NCBI GenBank assembly: GCA_002706765.1
Contig: PAJV01000013.1
Coordinates: forward strand, 248,001 to 312,000
DNA from: Gimesia sp.
GTDB taxonomy: Bacteria > Planctomycetota > Planctomycetia > Planctomycetales > Planctomycetaceae
Reading direction: 5' to 3'
Length of the DNA: 64,000 bases
Positions within the stretch are counted from its first letter, which is position 1; each line of letters begins with the position of its first letter. Both the position numbers and the translations under genes were made by a program. Of the stretch, positions 48,431 to 56,411 are shown in pieces. The notes under the pieces are model-generated. The model saw only the letters and a list, made by a program, of their open reading frames with translations, was not told where the DNA came from and did no database searches.

Positions 48431-50113
48431 ATGTCTTCTGCCTTGATTGCGACGACAAAAAGTTTCTGCAAACGTGCCTGGCCGAGTGCCTCGATCGCCG
48501 TGGCGACTCTGGTGATCGTGCCTCTGATGATCAATATTCTGATGCGGTTGCAGGGATTGACTATCCCTTATAGCGATCAGGAAATATTCAGCCTGCATTT
48601 TACCTACCTGGGAATTTCCTGGATCATTTTTCTGACGATCACTGTCCGTGCTCTGGCAGGCAGTCAGAAATATTGTCGCGGGTTACCGATCTCTTCCCGC
48701 GCCATCGCGACGTGGCTGATGCTGGCGATGGTGGGACTGGTGGTTGTCTTACAACTGGCGACCAATGGTGCCTACCGGGCTCTGTTTTTTGATGAACGCT
48801 GGCTCTCCGATTACTGGCCCGTTTTAGGGCCGGTACTCTTTCTGGTGACGCTGGTCCTGACGGGGCACGCGATATTCTGGACTCTGAATGCACCCAGTTA
48901 TACACGCATCATTTTGAGCATGGCTATCATCGTGGCCCTGTTCTGGTGGTTCCTGTCGCGCTACTTTCCCCAGGGATTCAAAGCCGAGGCCGTTCCCTGG
49001 AGCCACGTGACTCTGGGCGAATTCGTGCTGATGCAGCTGGTCAGTCTGGCGGCCTGGTATCAGGGAACCCGCGCCTTTGCCGGTGTCCGTTCCGGGACCG
49101 CAGTTCCCAGTCCGCAATGGACACAGACACGCAACTGGTGGGACAGCCTTACCACCGGCGCGAGCTCCAGCGGACAGACGGGGTTGATTTCACACCGGGC
49201 AGCTCTGGCCCGCCTGCACTGGCGCGATGGCTGCCAGCGTGCGGTCATCATGGGTGGGGGACTGTCTGGAGTCGCCGTCCTGGTTCTCAATACAACGATG
49301 CGAAACGGCAATGGTTCACATCCGATTAATATCACCGAGGGTTTTCTGCAAATCTATCTGATGTTCTCGATCATCGCTGCCCTCGTGGTCGGGCTGATCG
49401 TCGGTGAAGGAACATGCGGACCGGGCAGAACGGAAATGAAAGGCTTTCTGGCGGTCACCCCGCTATCGGATCGTGACTTCGCGGTCGCATTATTCGGAAA
49501 TATGGTCAAAACGGTACTCTATTCCAGCCTGCTGATTCAGGCGGGGCTGATGTTGAATATGATGGCGTTTGTCGCCCCCGGAATGCTTCAGGGAGACCAG
49601 GCTTCGATTATAATCTCCAGAGTGGCCCTCTACTGGTTCGTTTACAGCGTGAATACCCTGGCCTGTTTCTGGACGATTGCTGCGAATGTGATTTCCGTAT
49701 TCTGGACGGGGCGTTCCTGGTTTTATTATCTGGTGATCGGAAGTATTATTGGCTGCTTCGGGCTCTTTGTCTTCATCGTCAATTTTACGGATCGATTCTT
49801 TTACTCCCGTAATATTAACTACCTGCAGATGGCATTCTTCCTGGTGCTGGCGCTGTTGATTTTCATTGGCGTGGTGACCGCTTTTATAACCGCCTGTCGC
49901 CGGGGACTGGTCAAAGTATCAACCGCAAGAATCGTCGGCGGTCTCTGGCTGATCGGTTCTCTGGCAGCGATCTGGCTCAAATTTCCTTCAATGAAGGGGC
50001 GGGAAGAGATGATGGCCTTCTGTCTGTACGTCTTTTTACTCTCCCTGTATGCACTCGCATTCGCTCCCTTCGCGACGATTCCCCTGGCGCTCTCGTGGAA
50101 TCGGCATCGGTAA
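48431..50113 (+). CDS. ABC-2-like membrane protein, paralog 6 of 6
   Basis: 560 residues, with GAGGTAACCCTG ahead. It starts MSSALIATTKSFCKRAWPSA. Motifs are GSQKYCRGLPISSRAIATW, NGAYRALFFDERWLSDYWPV, ALARLHWRDGCQRAVIMGG, GRTEMKGFLAVTPLSDRDF and the common tail. It is the last gene of the run; the 257 bases after it hold no further copy and no clear T-run terminator. Confidence 0.85.
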   Translation: MSSALIATTKSFCKRAWPSASIAVATLVIVPLMINILMRLQGLTIPYSDQEIFSLHFTYLGISWIIFLTITVRALAGSQKYCRGLPISSRAIATWLMLAMVGLVVVLQLATNGAYRALFFDERWLSDYWPVLGPVLFLVTLVLTGHAIFWTLNAPSYTRIILSMAIIVALFWWFLSRYFPQGFKAEAVPWSHVTLGEFVLMQLVSLAAWYQGTRAFAGVRSGTAVPSPQWTQTRNWWDSLTTGASSSGQTGLISHRAALARLHWRDGCQRAVIMGGGLSGVAVLVLNTTMRNGNGSHPINITEGFLQIYLMFSIIAALVVGLIVGEGTCGPGRTEMKGFLAVTPLSDRDFAVALFGNMVKTVLYSSLLIQAGLMLNMMAFVAPGMLQGDQASIIISRVALYWFVYSVNTLACFWTIAANVISVFWTGRSWFYYLVIGSIIGCFGLFVFIVNFTDRFFYSRNINYLQMAFFLVLALLIFIGVVTAFITACRRGLVKVSTARIVGGLWLIGSLAAIWLKFPSMKGREEMMAFCLYVFLLSLYALAFAPFATIPLALSWNRHR

Positions 50114-50370
50114 CTCTGGTACTCTCAAGTGATTACGTAGCTGTGTTGCCGCCCTAAATCCTGTGAAATTCTTACTTTCAACGCAATTCCCTCTCGATAG
50201 TGACTTGCAGTCCTGAGCTGAGCAACTAAAAATAAACAGTTAAGGCAGCTGTTCTGTTTCAGGGCTGATCGGTCAGTGTGCACATTTCTGAATGTGGATG
50301 CCCTTCTCCCCTGAAGAGGCGCGCTGCTGTCCTGTATCAGCTATCTGAGTCGTTCCACTGAGGAGAAATC

Positions 50371-51408
50371 ATGGCAACTGCAACATCTCGCATTTCCGCG
50401 CGAACCCTGGCCGCAGGGATCACGTGTACTTTAGCCGTCGGTTTCAGTCTTTCCCTGATTCAGGCTGAAGAACCGGTCATCAAGGTTCCGCTGGGGCTGC
50501 CTCCGATTGTCTTTCCGGAAGATAACCCACCCACTGCAGAAAAAATCGCGTTGGGCAAACAGCTGTATTTTGACAAACGGCTCTCGCGTGACAATACCAT
50601 CTCCTGTGCCAGCTGTCATTCGCCGGATAAAGGTTACAGCAACGCCGATCAGTTTGCGACCGGCTTTAAAGGCCAGAAAGGGGGCCGCAACTCACCCACG
50701 GTGATCAACGCTGCCTACAACAAATTTCATTTCTGGGACGGCCGCGCCGGATCGCTGGAAGAACAGGCGCTGGGACCGATTGCGAATCCCATCGAAATGA
50801 ATTTAACGACCAAAGAAGCCGTCGAACGGATCAATGCCATACCCGGCTATAAAAAGCAGTTCCAGAAAATCTTTGGCTCCGATGCGACCGAAGAAACCGT
50901 CGCGAAAGCCATCGCGACGTACGAACGTACGATTCTGTGTGGCGATGCCCCCTACGATCGTTTTAAAGCGGGCGATAAAAAAGCCCTTTCGGAATCCGCA
51001 CAGCGGGGCATGCAGCTGTTTTTTGGAAAAGCGGCCTGCAGCTCGTGTCATTCCGGTCCTACGTTTACCGACCATGCTTTTCATAATATCGGCGTGGGCA
51101 TGGATGCGAAAGAACCGGATGCCGGACGCAAAGCCATCAGCAACCTGGGCGGCGATCAAGGCAGCTTCAAAACGCCGACCGTGCGTGATATCGGCCGATC
51201 TGCTCCTTATATGCACGATGGCAGCCTGAAGACTTTGAAAGAAGTTGTAGAACACTATAATAAAGGCGGTATTCCCAACGAGTTTCTCGATGAAGAAATC
51301 TTCAAACTGAATTTAACTCCTCAGGAAGTCGATGACCTGGTGACCTTCATGAAAGAAGGCCTGACCAGTTCCAACTATCCTGAGCATAAAGAACCTGAGC
51401 TACCCTGA
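50371..51408 (+). CDS. di-haem cytochrome c peroxidase (MauG/CcpA family)
   Basis: 345 residues with GAGGAG before the start and an N-terminal signal segment (LAAGITCTLAVGFSLSLIQA) for periplasmic export, where haem is attached. Two haem-c sites are CASCH at 79-83 and CSSCH at 223-227. LSRDNTISCASCHSPDKGYS and RNSPTVINAAYNKFHFWDGR are typical of bacterial di-haem peroxidases, which reduce hydrogen peroxide with electrons from cytochrome c. A later MHDGSLKTLKEVVEHYNKGG gives the conserved C-terminal segment. It is followed by a secreted beta-propeller-like protein and a peroxiredoxin, an oxidative-stress-like group. Confidence 0.95.
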   Translation: MATATSRISARTLAAGITCTLAVGFSLSLIQAEEPVIKVPLGLPPIVFPEDNPPTAEKIALGKQLYFDKRLSRDNTISCASCHSPDKGYSNADQFATGFKGQKGGRNSPTVINAAYNKFHFWDGRAGSLEEQALGPIANPIEMNLTTKEAVERINAIPGYKKQFQKIFGSDATEETVAKAIATYERTILCGDAPYDRFKAGDKKALSESAQRGMQLFFGKAACSSCHSGPTFTDHAFHNIGVGMDAKEPDAGRKAISNLGGDQGSFKTPTVRDIGRSAPYMHDGSLKTLKEVVEHYNKGGIPNEFLDEEIFKLNLTPQEVDDLVTFMKEGLTSSNYPEHKEPELP

Positions 51409-51493
51409 TTGAACTCTCTCGGCAATGTCTCAATAGATGCAGACGAGACGCAAAACTAATTGAAAATCCCTTTTTCAAAGGAAGATGAACACC

Positions 51494-52717
51494 ATGCAGT
51501 GGAATTTACAACGAATCTTGAAAGCAACCGCATACTGCCTGACCGCAGCCTGCCTGATGCTCGGAAGTTCTTACCTGGTCGCCGATGAAAAAGGTGACAA
51601 AAAAGGCGATGAGAAAAAAGAAGCCGCCAAGAAAGAAGAACCCAAAAAAGAAGAGCCAAAGAAAGAGGAGCCCAAGAAGGAAGCACCGAAGAAAGAAGAT
51701 GCCAAGCCTGCTCCTAAAAAGGAAGAGCCTAAAAAAGAAGAACCCAAGAAGGAAGAGCCTAAGAAGCCGGCTGTCACTGTGAAAACCCTGGTGACCAACC
51801 TCGAAAGCCCCAGTGGTATCGCTATTCAGGAAGGTACGGGACACGTCTTCGTTGCCAGCCGCTACGGTGTTTACCGCTATGACCCCAAAGGTAAAACCGT
51901 CGATCTGGAAATCGCCGGCTACCCGACCGACGTCTACGGCAAAGGTCCTAAATACAACATCGGACCTCTGGGCGTGGCTTTCATGGATAAAGATCATCTC
52001 GTCGTAGGTGACGGCAGCCGTCCCGATGGGGAAGAACTGGTTCGCATCTACAAAGTCGGCGACAAACCTCTGGAAAAATGGGTCAAAGAAGACACTGCCG
52101 CGCAGACGCTGGGTCCCATCAAAGCCGGCGATAAATCTGCCAAAGGCGAAGGTAACTTCTACGGCGTTGCCGTGGGTGGCGGAGATATCTTCATCACCTG
52201 TAATGGCGACGACACCAAAGGCTGGGTCGCCAAGTCGGTCATCAAAGACGGCAAAGCCGGTCCCCTTGAACCGAGCATTGCTACCAAGGAAGCAACCAAT
52301 GTCGATGCACCGGTTGCTATTACATTCTCACCCGATGGAAAAGAACTGGTCATCGGCCAGATGGGTGAAGTCAATGTCGCCGACGATTGCCTGCTGACCT
52401 TTTACGATCCCAAAACCGGCAAGCTCACCAAGAGCCTGAAAACCGGTCTGAACGATATCGCCGGCCTGGCTTACAGCCCCAAGACCAAGAAGCTGTATGC
52501 GACTGATTTCTCCTGGGTCGACGCTGCCAAAGGTGGCCTGTTCGAACTGAAAATCGAAGGCGATAAAGTGACCGCTGAAAAAGTGATTTCACTCGATAAA
52601 CCAGCGGCTATCTCTTTTGACAAAGAAGGCAACCTGTATCTGACCGTCTTCGGAACTCAGGGGAAAGATCCTGAAAAATCTCCCGGTTCACTGGCAGTCA
52701 TCAAGGCTGGTCTCTAA
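51494..52717 (+). CDS. secreted protein with Lys/Glu/Pro-rich segment and beta-propeller-like domain
   Basis: 407 residues from ATG 51494, chosen because GGAAG lies about nine bases ahead, while for the ATG at 51485 it abuts the start. The signal peptide is LKATAYCLTAACLMLGSSYL. Residues about 30-93 are near-pure repeats of KKEEP and variants. The rest (about 95-407) has strands like PSGIAIQEGTGHVFVASRYG, PVAITFSPDGKELVIGQMGE and AGLAYSPKTKKLYATDFSW, suggesting an SMP-30/NHL-type propeller. The charged segment may bind the cell wall or nucleic acid; this is not shown. Position suggests co-expression with the peroxidase gene. Confidence 0.82.
   Translation: MQWNLQRILKATAYCLTAACLMLGSSYLVADEKGDKKGDEKKEAAKKEEPKKEEPKKEEPKKEAPKKEDAKPAPKKEEPKKEEPKKEEPKKPAVTVKTLVTNLESPSGIAIQEGTGHVFVASRYGVYRYDPKGKTVDLEIAGYPTDVYGKGPKYNIGPLGVAFMDKDHLVVGDGSRPDGEELVRIYKVGDKPLEKWVKEDTAAQTLGPIKAGDKSAKGEGNFYGVAVGGGDIFITCNGDDTKGWVAKSVIKDGKAGPLEPSIATKEATNVDAPVAITFSPDGKELVIGQMGEVNVADDCLLTFYDPKTGKLTKSLKTGLNDIAGLAYSPKTKKLYATDFSWVDAAKGGLFELKIEGDKVTAEKVISLDKPAAISFDKEGNLYLTVFGTQGKDPEKSPGSLAVIKAGL
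51594..51770 (+). repeat. in-frame purine-rich repeat encoding KKEEP units
   Basis: About 177 bases, almost only A and G on the plus strand, made of units such as AAGAAAGAAGAACCCAAA. Codon choice varies (AAA/AAG, GAA/GAG), so the protein repeat is kept while the DNA repeat has drifted. Length variation between strains would be expected. Confidence 0.75.
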
Positions 52718-52733
52718 AACAGACGCTCACAAT

Positions 52734-52763
52734 GCGGGTTGTTTCGTTCAACGATCAACCCGC
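52734..52763. terminator. possible hairpin after the propeller gene
   Basis: GCGGGTTG at 52734-52741 pairs with CAACCCGC at 52756-52763, with a smaller inner stem TCGTT/AACGA. No T-run follows, so it may be an attenuator, a processing site or a weak terminator before the peroxiredoxin gene. Confidence 0.45.
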
Positions 52764-52818
52764 GTTCTGTTAAAAACAAAATTTCTATCCCCCATATTTT
52801 GAAGGTAAGTAAAGACTA

Positions 52819-53346
52819 ATGACCGTTCAAGTTATGCAACCCGCTCCTGATTTTGCACTGCAGGGTTACGATCGCGCCTCTGATTCATTCAAGGATTACA
52901 AACTGGAAGACTTCAAAGGCAAGTGGGTTTGCCTGTTCTTCTATCCGCTGGACTTCACATTTGTCTGTCCTACAGAGCTGGTCGCATTCAATGAAGCTCT
53001 CGGCGAATTTGAATCACGCAACTGCCAGGTTCTGACTGCCAGCACCGACAGCAAGTACTCCCACAAAGGCTGGTGCGACGCGGATCCTCAACTGGGTGGC
53101 CTGAAATACCCCATGCTGGCTGATGGCACTCACAAGCTGTCCCGCGATTACGGTGTACTCAAAGAAGATGCCGGTATCGCTGTGCGTGGGATCTTCCTGA
53201 TCGACCCCAATGGCGTCTGCCAGTGGCTGGCAATCCACGGTCTGAGCGTCGGACGAAACGTGGAAGAAGTCGTGCGTGTTCTCGATGCACTCCAGACAGG
53301 CGAAAACGTTCCCTGTAACTGGAAAAAAGGCGAAAAGACACTCTAA
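52819..53346 (+). CDS. typical 2-Cys peroxiredoxin (AhpC/TSA family)
   Basis: 175 residues, cytoplasmic. The peroxidatic cysteine is Cys50 in PLDFTFVCPTELVAF, and the resolving cysteine is Cys166 in GENVPCNWKKGEK, so it is a typical 2-Cys enzyme that reduces hydrogen peroxide and organic peroxides. Length is a bit shorter than AhpC (187). It is followed by a strong terminator. Its neighbours upstream include a periplasmic cytochrome c peroxidase, consistent with a peroxide defence group. Confidence 0.95.
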   Translation: MTVQVMQPAPDFALQGYDRASDSFKDYKLEDFKGKWVCLFFYPLDFTFVCPTELVAFNEALGEFESRNCQVLTASTDSKYSHKGWCDADPQLGGLKYPMLADGTHKLSRDYGVLKEDAGIAVRGIFLIDPNGVCQWLAIHGLSVGRNVEEVVRVLDALQTGENVPCNWKKGEKTL

Positions 53347-53375
53347 GCCATCCGGCTTCGTTAAACGAATTTCAA

Positions 53376-53411
53376 AGCAGGAGACTCCCATTTGGGGCTC
53401 CTGCTTTTTTT
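53376..53411 (+). terminator. Rho-independent terminator after the peroxiredoxin
   Basis: AGCAGGAG at 53376-53383 pairs with CTCCTGCT at 53398-53405, with further pairing inside (CCC/GGG around ATTT), followed by a run of T residues. It lies 30 bases past the stop. Confidence 0.9.
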
Positions 53412-53563
53412 ACCGCCCTCCTCCGGTAAGTCGCCGGGATTCGGCAGTTTGAATGCAAAAGTAAGCTCCGTCACCTCGTTTTTACGTGACTTCCGACCCG
53501 TCTGCTGCTACCTTAAAATTATCAAACCCTGATTCGCATCCGATCCAACTGAGGAGAAAACCG

Positions 53564-54604
53564 TTGAAGTGCTCAGCCTCTCTGTTCCGATTTTCGTTAC
53601 TGTTCGTCGTTGCCTGCAGCTCGGTCTCCTGCCTGGCTTCCAACCAGGCCGATCAGAAAGAGCAGCAGACTCAAGAGCAGACGCAGCAGGATAAACTTTC
53701 GGTTCTGCTCATTGACGGACAGAATAATCATCAATGGCAACTGACAACGCCGGTCCTTAAGAAGATCCTCGAGAATTCCGGGCGCTTCACCGTCGAAGTC
53801 TCCACCACCCCCGAAGGCATCCCCCGCAAGCCACGTGTGCCGACCGGGAAAGATCAGGAAAAAGACGATGTACAGCAACTCAAACGCTGGGAAGAAACCG
53901 TCGCCCGCATCAAATGGGAAGCACCCGCGCAATGGAAAGCGTGGCGGCCGGACTTCAGCAAATACGATGTGATCGTCAGTAACTACAACGGCGAAAGCTG
54001 GCCCGAGGAAGTCAAACAGTCGTTCGAAAAATATGTCAGCGAGGGAGGCAGCTTCGTCGTCGTGCATGCTGCCGACAACGCATTTCCCGACTGGCCCGCC
54101 TACAACGAAATGATCGCCGTCGGTGGCTGGGGAGGCCGCGATGAAAATTCAGGCCCCATGTTGAGACTCCGCGAAGGTGAATGGGTCGAAGATACCTCCG
54201 CCGGTCGGGGAGGCACACATGGCACGCGGATTCCTGTTGTCGTCAAGGTCCGCCAGCCCGAGCATCCCATTGTAAAGGGACTCCCGCAGGAGTGGATGCA
54301 TCCCGCGGATGAAGTCTACGGCAAACTCAGGGGGCCCGCCAAAAACGTTTCTGTTCTGGCAACCGCTTATTCCGAACCCGAACAGCGGGGCACAGGGGAA
54401 CATGAACCGATCATGATGACGGTCGATTACGGCAAAGGACGTGTGTTTCATACGACCCTGGGGCACGATGTTACTGCCCTGCAGGGAACCGGTTTCCAGA
54501 TCACGTTGCAGCGGGGAACCGAATGGGCGGCGACCGGCGAAGTCACACAGCCCCTGCCCAATGTCAAGTGGAACGATCACGAACCGACCGTCCAGAAACC
54601 TTAA
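53564..54604 (+). CDS. secreted ThuA-domain protein
   Basis: 346 residues. The start is a TTG at 53564 with a perfect GAGGAG seven bases ahead; the frame is open upstream but lacks such a site. The signal peptide is LFRFSLLFVVACSSVSCLA. The ThuA (trehalose utilisation) domain has a class I glutamine amidotransferase-like fold: LSVLLIDGQNNHQWQLTTPV, then KYDVIVSNYNGESWPEEVKQ, GGSFVVVHAADNAFPDW, and GRVFHTTLGHDVTALQGTGF. Such proteins accompany sugar-oxidising Gfo/Idh proteins in planctomycetes. The reaction is not established. Confidence 0.88.
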   Translation: MKCSASLFRFSLLFVVACSSVSCLASNQADQKEQQTQEQTQQDKLSVLLIDGQNNHQWQLTTPVLKKILENSGRFTVEVSTTPEGIPRKPRVPTGKDQEKDDVQQLKRWEETVARIKWEAPAQWKAWRPDFSKYDVIVSNYNGESWPEEVKQSFEKYVSEGGSFVVVHAADNAFPDWPAYNEMIAVGGWGGRDENSGPMLRLREGEWVEDTSAGRGGTHGTRIPVVVKVRQPEHPIVKGLPQEWMHPADEVYGKLRGPAKNVSVLATAYSEPEQRGTGEHEPIMMTVDYGKGRVFHTTLGHDVTALQGTGFQITLQRGTEWAATGEVTQPLPNVKWNDHEPTVQKP

Positions 54605-54634
54605 CTTAAGGTGACCTCCGAGGCGTGAGTGAAG

Positions 54635-55399
54635 TCATTCAACGGCGTCACTCTCGCTGATCGGTTTATGCAGCTGCACCGGTTTGGTCTGGTTCTTTCG
54701 CATCTTCAGATTAATCATTTCGACGGTAATTGAAAATGCCATTGCGAAATAGATATACCCTTTGGGCACATGCACGCCGAAGCCTTCCACCATCAGCGTC
54801 ACGCCGACCATGATCAGAAACGACAGTGCCAGAATTTTGATCGTCGGGTGATCGTCCACAAAATCGCCGATCGGCTTCGCAGCGAACAGCATCACGAGGA
54901 CCGAGAGAATAATGGCAATCGCCATCAGTGAAACATGGTCCGACAGCCCGACTGCCGTAATCACCGAATCCAGTGAAAAGACGATGTCCAGCACACCAAT
55001 CTGTATCAGAATCGAACTGAAACTGGCCTGAACTGCACTCGATGCGGTTGGATCATGCGCACCACCTTCCAGGCTGTTATGAATTTCATGCGTTGCTTTC
55101 GCCAGCAGAAACAGGCCGCCACCAATCAGAATCAGATCCCGTCCCGAGAAGTCCCGCTCGAACAGCGAGAACCAGGGCTCGGTCAGTCCCATCACCCACG
55201 AGATGGAAAACAGCAGAACCAGCCGCGCCACCATCGCCAGGCCCAGTCCCAGTGAACGGGCCAGGTCCCGTTGTTTTTCCGGCAGGCGTCCCACCAGAAT
55301 GGAGATGAAAATGATATTATCGATTCCCAGGACGATTTCCAGCGACGCCAGTGTCGCTAATGCAATCCAGGCTTCCGGGCTGGCCATCCATTCGAACAT
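54635..55399 (-). CDS. TerC-family integral membrane protein
   Basis: 254 residues from ATG 55399 (GGAG ahead). Multiple membrane spans with the family's acidic residues inside them are visible: LEIVLGIDNIIFISILVG in the second segment and GVLDIVFSLDSVITAVGL midway, plus FVDDHPTIKILALSFLIMVG. Related proteins are linked to manganese export and metal loading of secreted enzymes, or to tellurite resistance when in ter operons. No other ter gene is near, so the metal-homeostasis role is more likely. Confidence 0.92.
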   Translation of the reverse strand: MFEWMASPEAWIALATLASLEIVLGIDNIIFISILVGRLPEKQRDLARSLGLGLAMVARLVLLFSISWVMGLTEPWFSLFERDFSGRDLILIGGGLFLLAKATHEIHNSLEGGAHDPTASSAVQASFSSILIQIGVLDIVFSLDSVITAVGLSDHVSLMAIAIILSVLVMLFAAKPIGDFVDDHPTIKILALSFLIMVGVTLMVEGFGVHVPKGYIYFAMAFSITVEMINLKMRKNQTKPVQLHKPISESDAVE

Positions 55400-56411
55400 T
55401 CTCACTCCAATCGGTAAAGGTGAAATTCAACAGCTGAATCGCATCACGATGAATCATAGCGTCTCCCGATCTATTATACTCGGTACAAATGGCCTTGGAG
55501 ACGCTACAGTAAAACTGGACACAGTCCAGCGGATTATACACATCCGCTCGAATCTGAAAAGCAGAAGAACGAGCAGGAAGCCAGATTGGATGAATGAAAA
55601 TCTGAAAACGGTCCCCATGTACTGAAAATCCGCAACTCCTGCCGGGTCATATTCCTGTTGCCTTCCCGGAACCACTGAATAAAAGGGGTTCGATATTTGT
55701 ATCTTGACTCGCAGTCGCCATTCGGGAAACTGCGTTGACTTGTGTCGCGCGCGTGTCCAGTTCTGCGAGCACTGGAATTGTCAGCACCTGCGCGGCAGAG
55801 CACCACAAAAGTCGCTTGTTGCAGCACGCTGGATTCAACCGACTCTGCCACCTGTTCCCGATGAGCAGTTCAAAAAGCTGCGGGTCGACTCGGTTCGCTC
55901 CGCCATCGTTTCGCAGTGGTGCCGTTTCAGCCACGATCACCCCGGTATCGCGACTTATCGCCTTGACTGGTGAACGCCGATCGACAGAATCCTCCATTCG
56001 TAAACCCGGTACGACAGAATGACCTCCCCAAAGTCTGAGTGTCAGGGTGCCAGACAGCAGCGCGCAGATCGGCATGGAAGCCACCTTCTTGATCAGGTAC
56101 GGGAAAAAGAGCCAGACGGACATGAACAATCAGCCTGGGCCAGCACAATAAATAGGCTGGATTCTACCTGAAAGTCGCGATCGCCCTGCAGATAAACAAC
56201 GGCCAGCAGTGATCAGTGCTGTTGCCCCCTGGTTTTTAAGGTTTTTCAGGGGGCAATGAGCGGAGTTTTACTGAACATTAATAACCATGAATCTAGCCGG
56301 TGATGCTTTAAGTATTCTTTGTAACGACTCCAGATTACGGTAGTATACATGTCCCTGCACTGCAGGTGTCCAATTGTTACAGCAGCGCGATTCACAGCCG
56401 GATATTTCTTT
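55400..56411. other. 1.0 kb gene-free stretch before the surface protein genes
   Basis: Frames here are short and overlap on both strands, and the one at 55647-56129 on the minus strand has no ribosome-binding site or recognisable domain. The stretch includes the GTCGCGCGCGTGTCC motif also found at 11096. It must hold the promoters of the TerC gene and of the first surface protein. Confidence 0.55.
55744..55774 (+). repeat. 31-base motif shared with 11096-11126
   Basis: The first 19 bases (GTCGCGCGCGTGTCCAGTT) are identical at the two sites; the rest is partly conserved. The surrounding bases are unrelated, so this may be the remnant of a dispersed element. Confidence 0.5.

Noticed and set aside
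54635-55399. Part of a tellurite resistance operon
   Set aside because: No other ter genes are near; TerC-family proteins alone are widespread and linked to metal homeostasis.
55647-56129. 160-codon minus-strand frame before the surface protein genes
   Set aside because: No ribosome-binding site and no domain; it includes the dispersed GTCGCGCGCGTGTCC motif, so it is more likely gene-free DNA.
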